A model generated the notes under the pieces. It saw only the letters and a list, made by a program, of their open reading frames with translations, ran no database searches and was not told where the DNA came from. A stretch of DNA of 64,000 bases from Oceanisphaera pacifica (GTDB lineage: Bacteria; Pseudomonadota; Gammaproteobacteria; Enterobacterales; Aeromonadaceae): NCBI RefSeq assembly GCF_017498065.1, contig NZ_JAGDFX010000004.1, positions 162,033-226,032 on the forward strand, given 5' to 3'. Of this stretch, positions 18,732-25,174 are shown in pieces. The position numbers were made by a program, and so were the translations under genes. The stretch's first letter is position 1. Each line of letters opens with the position of its first letter.

Positions 18732-20464
18732 GCAACCTAGCCCAGCAACAGGCCCGCCGCCAGCAACGGGTTGAAGAGCTGTGCGCCGCCTCCATACGAG
18801 CCCTTAGTGGCAAACCCGATCTGCACTTTCGTGGCAAAGTGTTATATCAGGGCGAGCGCAGTCTCCCCATGCACGCGCCTCATCACCGCATCGATACCGC
18901 CACCGCCTCTTTTACCGACTGCCGTGCCGCAGCAGACGGCATGGCCTTACGCTTGATGTACAGCAATGCTAAATTACATCAAATGCATTGCCCGCAAAAA
19001 CCCATTGCACGGCTCGTGTTCGAGTTGCTAGAGCAATTGCGCGTTGAAGCATTAGTACCTGCACATCTCACCGGTATCGCCACTAACGTGGAAGAACGTT
19101 TTGTACGCTGGTCCCAAGATTTTCACCGCTCTGGCCACACCGAAAACAGCAGTGGTATTCTTTTATATACAGTCGCACAAATGTGTTGGTCACGGCTTAA
19201 TGCCTGCCAAGTATTAGAGGAAACGGAAGATTTTATCGAAAGTACCCGCTTTTCGCTGGCTTCGTCAATGGGAGCTTCGCTGTCGGGACTGCGCCGCACT
19301 CGACATCAACAAGCAGCATTTATTCCCCACGCGCTGGCAATAGCCGAGCTGGTGGACGGTATTATAGAAGCACAACGTGCTGAGCAGGACGCAGACGAAG
19401 ACCAGGGTCAGGATCAAGACCAAGACGCCCAATCAAGCTTCGCTCTGCTATTAGACTTTGATCAAGACGGTGACGACAGCGACGGCTTTGCCACTGCACG
19501 CAGTGGTGCCAGTAGAGCTTATGGCGAGAACCAACAGGGTTATCAGGTATATAGCAACGCTTACGACCGAGAAGTAAAAGCCAGTAATTTGGTACGCGCG
19601 GCGCAACTGGAAGAATATCGAGAACGCTTAGATAAAGGCATTAGCGAACAGGGGATAAATATCCAACGGCTAGCGCGCCAGCTTACAGCAACGCTGGCAC
19701 GCCCCCAGTCTGATGGTTGGTCATATGGCGAGGAAGAGGGGCGCATTGATGGTAGACGCTTGGCGCAACTGGTAAGCTCGCCGACTGAACGGCGTCTATT
19801 TTATCAGGAGCGTCAACGACCCGTGGCCGATTGCGTGGTCAGTATCTTGATTGACTGCTCAGGATCCATGCGCCATCAAATTGAACCTATTGCCATGCTA
19901 GCTGATTGTCTGATCCGCGCCCTAGATATGATAGGAGCCAGCAGCGAGCTATTAGGGTTTACCACTAATACTTGGAATGGCGGTAAACCGCATAAAGAGT
20001 GGATGCGACAAGGTCGCCCCCCCTACCCCGGCCGGCTTAATGAAACATGCCACCTGGTGTTTAAGGAAGCAAATTGTGGATGGCGTCGCTCTCGCCGTGA
20101 TATTGCCGCCCTACTCAAAGGCGATCTGTTTCGTGAAGGAGTCGATGGCGAGGCACTAGATTGGGCCTGTAACCGTTTACTTACCTGCAGTGAAAATAGA
20201 AAAATTCTTATCGTTATTTCTGATGGCAGCCCAGCAGACAGTGCGACTAACCTAACCAACGACGCTTATTATCTTGATAATCATTTAAAAGAAGTGCTCG
20301 CCCGCCGCGAACGGCAAAACGAAGTAGATATTTTTGGGCTAGGCGTAGGCCTAGATTTGAGTCCATTTTACCGTCACTGTCTAGCCACTGATATGTCACA
20401 AGCACTAGATAGTCATCTATTTGATGAAATCGTGCGCTTGATTGGCCACCAGAAGCGTCGTTAA
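18728..20464 (+). CDS. CobT-like protein with C-terminal VWA (MIDAS) domain
   Basis: Protein of 578 residues, partner of the CobS-like ATPase and translationally coupled to it by a 4-bp overlap. The N-terminal CobT domain (about 1-215) includes LRVEALVPAHLTGI. It is followed by an acidic, Gln/Asp-rich linker (about 218-250, DEDQGQDQDQD) and a C-terminal von Willebrand A domain (about 365-570). The metal-ion-dependent adhesion site is complete: DCSGS near 375-379, a Thr in GFTTNTWNG and the Asp in ISDGSPAD. It is somewhat shorter than typical cobaltochelatase CobT, mainly in the linker. Such AAA+/VWA pairs also act outside metal chelation (NorQ/NorD, CbbQ/CbbO, MoxR/CoxE), remodelling or activating enzymes. 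Confidence 0.82.
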   Translation: MSNLAQQQARRQQRVEELCAASIRALSGKPDLHFRGKVLYQGERSLPMHAPHHRIDTATASFTDCRAAADGMALRLMYSNAKLHQMHCPQKPIARLVFELLEQLRVEALVPAHLTGIATNVEERFVRWSQDFHRSGHTENSSGILLYTVAQMCWSRLNACQVLEETEDFIESTRFSLASSMGASLSGLRRTRHQQAAFIPHALAIAELVDGIIEAQRAEQDADEDQGQDQDQDAQSSFALLLDFDQDGDDSDGFATARSGASRAYGENQQGYQVYSNAYDREVKASNLVRAAQLEEYRERLDKGISEQGINIQRLARQLTATLARPQSDGWSYGEEEGRIDGRRLAQLVSSPTERRLFYQERQRPVADCVVSILIDCSGSMRHQIEPIAMLADCLIRALDMIGASSELLGFTTNTWNGGKPHKEWMRQGRPPYPGRLNETCHLVFKEANCGWRRSRRDIAALLKGDLFREGVDGEALDWACNRLLTCSENRKILIVISDGSPADSATNLTNDAYYLDNHLKEVLARRERQNEVDIFGLGVGLDLSPFYRHCLATDMSQALDSHLFDEIVRLIGHQKRR

Positions 20465-20527
20465 CAATCAGCTCTAGCTTATGCTTCATATAAAACAGTC
20501 ACACTGACTTACTAGAGGAACCATATA

Positions 20528-20881
20528 ATGGCAAAAACTCGTTTAGTGCATCAATTTGGTATGGGAACTTCCATTCGCAGCCTTGATTACACACAGGCCT
20601 GCGATCGGGCCATTCGCGATGCATTATGGCATAACTCCCTGAATGTCGCTGATGCGTTTGATTTTCCTCGTGACGCCATGTTGATTGACGTTGAGCTTGG
20701 CGTACAACAACCTGAACAAGTAGATACTCAGGCGCTATTGGGCATTTTTCCCTATGGCAGCCCCCAAATATCAGTGACTAAAGGCGGGCTAGACATCGAC
20801 AAGCCCGACGGCAGTGGCACCTGCGTAATCGCTAATGCTGCGGTTATTGTTTCCTTCGATATGGAGCCCAATCATGACTGA
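20528..20881 (+). CDS. Lin0512-family protein, copy 1
   Basis: Small protein of 117 residues of the uncharacterised Lin0512 family: an N-terminal strand, helix (YTQACDRAIRDALWHNSL), strand (LIDVELGVQQPEQVD), GGLDI and the C-terminal IANAAVIVSF. The usual N-terminal EMG is replaced (HQFGMGTS). It lies 63 bp after the CobT-like gene on the same strand with AGAGGA at 20514-20519, 9 bases before ATG 20528, and overlaps the second copy by 8 bp. No catalytic residues are recognisable; the fold suggests small oligomers, perhaps a hetero-oligomer with copy 2. Function unknown. Confidence 0.8.
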   Translation: MAKTRLVHQFGMGTSIRSLDYTQACDRAIRDALWHNSLNVADAFDFPRDAMLIDVELGVQQPEQVDTQALLGIFPYGSPQISVTKGGLDIDKPDGSGTCVIANAAVIVSFDMEPNHD

Positions 20882-21251
20882 ACAACGCATAATTTTAGAA
20901 ATGGGAAGTGGTAATTCGCTGTACCGAGAAGACTATACTGAAGCCGCTTGTCGTGCGGTACAAGACGCCTTACGCCACTCATCAATTGTGCTTTTTAAAT
21001 CATTGGGCTACGAACACAGTCAAATGCGAGTGCAAGTCACCATTGGCGTGCAACGCCCCGATCAAGTAAATTGCGCCACCGTTGCCGCTACCCTGCCCCG
21101 TGGCCGTGCTGAAGTCACCGCGGTACACGGGGGTCTGAATGTTCATGACCCTGATAACAACAATACCCATGTTATTGCCAACGCAGCGGTCGCCGCATTT
21201 TTGCCGATTAAAGCGGGTGCATGGAAACTATCGCCATCCAATAGCGAATAA
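20874..21251 (+). CDS. Lin0512-family protein, copy 2
   Basis: Protein of 125 residues closer to the family consensus than copy 1: LEMGSGNSL at the N-terminus, helix EAACRAVQDALRHSSI, VQVTIGVQRPDQVN, VHGGLNV and IANAAVAAF. ATG 20874 lies inside the end of copy 1 (8-bp overlap) with GGAG 8 bases upstream, indicating coupled translation and roughly equal amounts of the two proteins. The two copies share the G-V-Q-x-P-x-Q-V and IANAAV segments but are clearly diverged, so they are old paralogues with separate roles, not a recent duplication. It is the last gene of the CobS/CobT operon and faces the TauE-type exporter. Confidence 0.8.
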   Translation: MTEQRIILEMGSGNSLYREDYTEAACRAVQDALRHSSIVLFKSLGYEHSQMRVQVTIGVQRPDQVNCATVAATLPRGRAEVTAVHGGLNVHDPDNNNTHVIANAAVAAFLPIKAGAWKLSPSNSE

Positions 21252-21302
21252 CACCCCTCATCGCCCCTCTTGCACTGACTCCAATTAATGTTACAGCACG
21301 AC

Positions 21303-21323
21303 AGGGCGGAGCTATTCCGCCCT
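21303..21323 (+). terminator. Hairpin between Lin0512 copy 2 and tauE (possible terminator)
   Basis: AGGGCGGA and TCCGCCCT form a strong GC-rich 8-bp stem with a short loop between two convergent genes. The following bases (ATAAAC) are not a T run, so efficient intrinsic termination is uncertain. Confidence 0.45.
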
Positions 21324-21341
21324 ATAAACACCTGCTGTATA

Positions 21342-22103
21342 TCAGCTAAATAAGCCCGCAACAATCAGTGATACGCCAATCAGCATCAATACAAAAAATA
21401 CCAAACGCAACATTGTTTGTGCAGAAAATGGCGGTGGCCAATGCCTTCCTACCCAAGTTGCCATTGCTATGATAGGGACAGTCCAAGCCGTGAGCGTTAG
21501 GATTTCAATATTCATTTGCCCCTGCCCCACTACGAATAGCGTTCGTACCCCAGATGAGACAGCAAACAACAGAATTAAGGTCGTTCTAATACGAATAAGA
21601 TCTAATGGTTGACGGTAGTAATGATAAATAAGTGGCGGCCCTGCAATACCGAACAAGCCTCCCAAAAAACCCGACAAGCCACCAAACCACACAAAACTGA
21701 TGCGACTGGCGACTTGTTGCTGAAGGCTAGGTTTAAGTAATAGCCCCGCGGCGGCATATACAATCACTAATCCCAGCAGGGCTTTCACGATATTTGCAGC
21801 ACTACCACTCAGATAATTTAGCAATAGCACCCCAACGGTAATAGTAGGAATAATACCCAGTGCAACCATGCCTACTGATGGCCAATGGACATAATGCAAG
21901 CGCCCAGGTAACGCAACCATACAATTAATCAGTGTCATGATACTGACCACGGCAGCAACCGATGTCATTGGAGCAATGGCTAACCCACCCGCGAGCCCCA
22001 TCACTATCATCCCTAAACCAAAACCGGTCACGGTCTGAAAGTACCCAGCAACGCCTGCAATAATTAGAAATAACCAAGGCGCTTCAATAATGAAGTTTAT
22101 CAA
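21342..22103 (-). CDS. tauE: TauE/SafE-family sulfite exporter
   Basis: Inner-membrane protein of 253 residues with about eight hydrophobic helices in the twofold-repeated arrangement of the TauE/SafE (DUF81) family; both repeats show the Gly-rich signature (GYFQTVTGFGLGM and GFLGGLFGIAGPP). TauE of Cupriavidus necator was proposed to export sulfite during taurine degradation. Here it directly follows xsc on the minus strand (126-bp gap containing a terminator), which fits removal of the sulfite that Xsc releases. Because a terminator intervenes it may be expressed separately or by read-through. Confidence 0.85.
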   Translation of the reverse strand: MINFIIEAPWLFLIIAGVAGYFQTVTGFGLGMIVMGLAGGLAIAPMTSVAAVVSIMTLINCMVALPGRLHYVHWPSVGMVALGIIPTITVGVLLLNYLSGSAANIVKALLGLVIVYAAAGLLLKPSLQQQVASRISFVWFGGLSGFLGGLFGIAGPPLIYHYYRQPLDLIRIRTTLILLFAVSSGVRTLFVVGQGQMNIEILTLTAWTVPIIAMATWVGRHWPPPFSAQTMLRLVFFVLMLIGVSLIVAGLFS

Positions 22104-22170
22104 TATTATTCACTCCGATAGAGCACGACGATTGCCGAGTACTGTAGCGTATTGGTTTACGTCCAGATAA

Positions 22171-22202
22171 CAAAAAACCCTCGGCATGCCGAGGGTAAAA
22201 AG
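22171..22202 (-). terminator. Rho-independent terminator after xsc
   Basis: A perfect 20-base palindrome (ACCCTCGGCA/TGCCGAGGGT, 22177-22196) is flanked by A runs on the left and right in plus-strand reading; on the minus strand it ends in TTTTTTG, 28 bp after the xsc stop codon. Confidence 0.9.
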
Positions 22203-22229
22203 AGCTATCGTTTATTCAACAACTAAGTA

Positions 22230-24065
22230 TTATACATAGTCTTGATATTTTTCAAGCAAGCGAACGGGTTTCTTCAGTGCGTCACGGCGGAACGGGTCAC
22301 CTAGCTCACGCGTACACATCACTTCGATAATGGTCGTCTTACCTTCGTTCATCTGCATGCTAACGGCTTTTTTCAGTGCGGTTCCCACATCTTCCAAGCG
22401 GTCAACAGTGATACCTTCTGCACCCATAGCGCGTGCAATTTCAGCAAAGCTCTGGTTGTCTAATTCACCGGCGACAAAACGACGGTTATAAAATTCAACC
22501 TGGTTCTTCTTCTCTGCACCCCATTGGCGGTTATGGAACACAACCACTGTGACTGGAATATCATGACGTACAGCTGTCATTGTTTCCATTAAACTCATGC
22601 CCCAAGCACCGTCACCGGTATAAGCAATCGCTGGGCGCTCAGGGGCAGCGACTTTAGCTCCCATAATCGTTGGGAAGGCATAACCACAGTTACCAAAGCT
22701 CATTGGTGCAAAGAAGCTGCGTGGTTTTTCAAAACGCAGGTAGCTATGAGCGACAGCGTTAATGTTACCGATGTCAGTAGACACCATCACATCTTCTGGC
22801 ATTGCTTTTTCAAGCTCACGCAACACTTGGCGTGGGTGCAAATAAGAGCCGCCAGAGAAAGGAGTCTCATCCTTTGCTTCTTCAATAGCATCAAGGCTGA
22901 ATGCGTCGGTTTCGTGCGTCCACTCATCTAACTCTTTCTCCCAAGCTGCCTTCTCGTTAGCAATAAGATCGGCACGTTCACTACGGCTCGCATCACACAC
23001 CAGCTCGCGCTCAGCCAGACGTTCAGTTAGCGCTAGTGCTGCGTCTTTCGCATCCCCACAAATACCGACAGCAATCTTTTTCACTAGACCAAGCATCTTA
23101 TTATCGGCATCAATTTGGATGATTTTTGCATCTTTCGGCCAATAATCCATGCCATGCTGCGGTAAGGTACCAAAAGGCCCAAGACGAGTACCTAAGGCTA
23201 AAACGACATCGGCCTTAGCCATCAATTTCATACCAGCCTTAGAGCCTTGGTAGCCTAGAGGTCCAGCCCACAATGGATGGCTAGCGGGGAAAGAATCATT
23301 ATGTTGATAACTATTCACTACTGGAGCACCCAAACGCTCAGCTAATGCCTTACATTCTTCTACACCATCAGCCATAACAACGCCACCACCGGATATAATA
23401 ACCGGGAACTTAGCGTTAGCTAATAGCTCTGCCGCCTCATTCAAACTTTTAGCACCGCCAGGACCGCGATCTAAGCGTGCAGGCCGAGGAATTTCAGCTT
23501 CAATTTCACCATAGAAATAATCACGAGGAATATTAAGCTGAGTAGGCCCTATCTCTGACATTGCACGGTCAAAACAACGACCTGTATATTCAGCCATCCG
23601 CGATGGATGAGTCACGTGACCTTGATATTTAACGAACTCTTGGAACATTGGCAGTTGGTTACACTCTTGGAATCCCCCTAAGCCAATGCCTGTTGTTCCT
23701 GTTTCTGGCGTGATGATAACGACAGGGCTGTGCGCCCAAAAAGCTGCAGCAACACCGGTTACACTGTTAGATACACCAGGTCCATTTTGACCAATAAGAA
23801 CACCGTGACGGCCAGATACGCGAGCATAACCATCGGCCATGTGTGCCGACCCTTGCTCATGTACCACCGGAATCAAGCGAATACCGGCTGGAGCGAAAAT
23901 ATCCATCGCATCCATAAAAGCCGAGCCCATGATACCGAACATGTCGGTCACGCCATTAGCCACCAGCGTTTCTACAAACGCCTCAGAAGGTGTCATTTTT
24001 TTCATGCCTTCAACAACTTGGCGCGTATCTGTTTCTTGACGGATTTCTGTATTGTTAGTGCTCAT
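22230..24065 (-). CDS. xsc: Sulfoacetaldehyde acetyltransferase
   Basis: Thiamine-diphosphate enzyme of 611 residues that converts sulfoacetaldehyde and phosphate to acetyl phosphate and sulfite, the desulfonating step for C2 sulfonates. It has the three-domain ThDP layout: N-terminal PYR domain with the catalytic Glu in VHEQGSAHMADGYARVSGR, a central domain, and the C-terminal ThDP motif GDGAWGMSLMET...NRQWGAEK (about 480-515). The Xsc-specific N-terminus (MTPSEAFVETLVANGVTDMFGI type) and the C-terminal RELGDPFRRDALKKP distinguish it from acetolactate synthases. ATG 24065 is preferred over an in-frame upstream codon at 24095 because GGAG lies 7 bases before it. Its acetyl phosphate feeds Pta/AckA at 3.7-7.1 kb. 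Confidence 0.95.
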   Translation of the reverse strand: MSTNNTEIRQETDTRQVVEGMKKMTPSEAFVETLVANGVTDMFGIMGSAFMDAMDIFAPAGIRLIPVVHEQGSAHMADGYARVSGRHGVLIGQNGPGVSNSVTGVAAAFWAHSPVVIITPETGTTGIGLGGFQECNQLPMFQEFVKYQGHVTHPSRMAEYTGRCFDRAMSEIGPTQLNIPRDYFYGEIEAEIPRPARLDRGPGGAKSLNEAAELLANAKFPVIISGGGVVMADGVEECKALAERLGAPVVNSYQHNDSFPASHPLWAGPLGYQGSKAGMKLMAKADVVLALGTRLGPFGTLPQHGMDYWPKDAKIIQIDADNKMLGLVKKIAVGICGDAKDAALALTERLAERELVCDASRSERADLIANEKAAWEKELDEWTHETDAFSLDAIEEAKDETPFSGGSYLHPRQVLRELEKAMPEDVMVSTDIGNINAVAHSYLRFEKPRSFFAPMSFGNCGYAFPTIMGAKVAAPERPAIAYTGDGAWGMSLMETMTAVRHDIPVTVVVFHNRQWGAEKKNQVEFYNRRFVAGELDNQSFAEIARAMGAEGITVDRLEDVGTALKKAVSMQMNEGKTTIIEVMCTRELGDPFRRDALKKPVRLLEKYQDYV

Positions 24066-24151
24066 GAGTTTTCTCCAGGGTAGCCTCAAAGCCAATCGGT
24101 CTAAGTTTCACTTTTCGATTAATTTCATCCCTAAAATCGGAACGCGATTCA

Positions 24152-24208
24152 AAGTTAACCTTATCCAAACCTAACGTCAACATAGATTTCACAATTTAAT
24201 ACAAATTG
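24152..24208 (-). promoter_or_regulatory. Candidate xsc promoter with upstream palindromic operator
   Basis: On the minus strand TTGACG (24175-24180) and TAACTT (24152-24157) are separated by 17 bp; the -35 is good, the -10 poor. Twelve bases upstream of the -35 lies a perfect inverted repeat CAATTT-AATAC-AAATTG (24192-24208). The divergent IclR gene begins 50 bp beyond, so this palindrome is a natural candidate for its operator, placed where an activator of xsc would bind. Confidence 0.45.
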
Positions 24209-24258
24209 ATTTGTTTTTTGAAATAAAACATAATCATTATGACAAAGAGGATGACACT

Positions 24259-25056
24259 ATGATCAACACTAAAGCTGGCAAACACCGCCTAGAAGGCGGC
24301 ACTCCTACCCAGCGCCTGCTTGCGCTATTAGAAGTAATATCTGAAAAAGATCAATTTGTTACACTACAAGGACTAGTAGAAGAAACCGGTATCCCTAAAC
24401 CAACGCTGCACCGCATGCTGCAGCAATTAGAAAGCTCCGGCATGTTACAGCGAGAGGCTGATGGGCGGCACTACAGCCGTGGTGCACGCTTACGCCGACT
24501 GGCAGAAAACCTACTATTGAACGATACCGTAGGCGGAGCACGGCATGCCATTCTGGCCTCGCTAGGGGAAGAAATAGGCGAAAGCTGTAATATCACTGCA
24601 CTGTCTGGTGGTGAGGTATTGTATTTGGATCGCGTTGAGACACCCGCCCCACTGCGTTTTTATTTGCAGCCTGGTTCACGCGTGCCCGTACACTGTTCTG
24701 CCAGTGGTAAGCTGTTTCTAGCCCAAATGGCGCCAGCACAACGCAAACGCTTGCTTGCTGATATGCCATTGAAGAAATTTACTCATAACACACTCACTGA
24801 TTTTAACGCGCTTGAGGTGGAGATTGAGACGGTAAAACAGCAAGGCTATGCGTTTGACGACGAAGAGTTTTTGCCTGGGTTGCTATGTATTGCGGTATTG
24901 GCCTCTAACCCGAGCGGTGTGTCCAATATAGGGGTGGCTATGCAGGCTCCAATAATGAGAGTAACACGCGAGCAAGCCCTTTCATTTCTGCCCGCTTTAC
25001 AACGCGCAGCCGACGCCATTGCAACCATCTGCCAAAATGGCTCAGCCACGAGTTAG
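24259..25056 (+). CDS. IclR-family transcriptional regulator
   Basis: Regulator of 265 residues with an N-terminal winged helix (about 12-75: LALLEVISE, GLVEETGIPKPTLHRMLQQLE) and the C-terminal GAF-like IclR effector domain (about 90-260: LGEEIGESCNITAL, LYLDRVE, PVHCSASGKLFLA, GYAFDDEEFLPGLLCIA). The Cys in VHCSASGK is typical. AGAGG 8 bases before ATG 24259 fixes the start; the frame is open 16 codons further up without a better site. It is divergent from xsc and is most likely its local regulator, separate from TauR; the ligand is unknown. Confidence 0.85.
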   Translation: MINTKAGKHRLEGGTPTQRLLALLEVISEKDQFVTLQGLVEETGIPKPTLHRMLQQLESSGMLQREADGRHYSRGARLRRLAENLLLNDTVGGARHAILASLGEEIGESCNITALSGGEVLYLDRVETPAPLRFYLQPGSRVPVHCSASGKLFLAQMAPAQRKRLLADMPLKKFTHNTLTDFNALEVEIETVKQQGYAFDDEEFLPGLLCIAVLASNPSGVSNIGVAMQAPIMRVTREQALSFLPALQRAADAIATICQNGSATS

Positions 25057-25174
25057 GCGTGAGGAGATTAACTTTGTTAACTCAAGTAGTCGACATTATT
25101 AGCCCAAACGGGCCAATAATGTAAATATAAACAAACCGCCTTTAAATAAACTTTAATTCGTCTTCACAGCCCAA

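Noticed and set aside
17748..20464. Calling the pair outright cobaltochelatase CobS/CobT
   Set aside because: Sequence similarity is high, but CobN and all corrin biosynthesis genes are absent here and the context is taurine catabolism, so only CobS-like and CobT-like is supported.
23730..24083. 117-residue open frame antisense to the start of xsc
   Set aside because: Entirely inside conserved xsc codons with no initiation signals.
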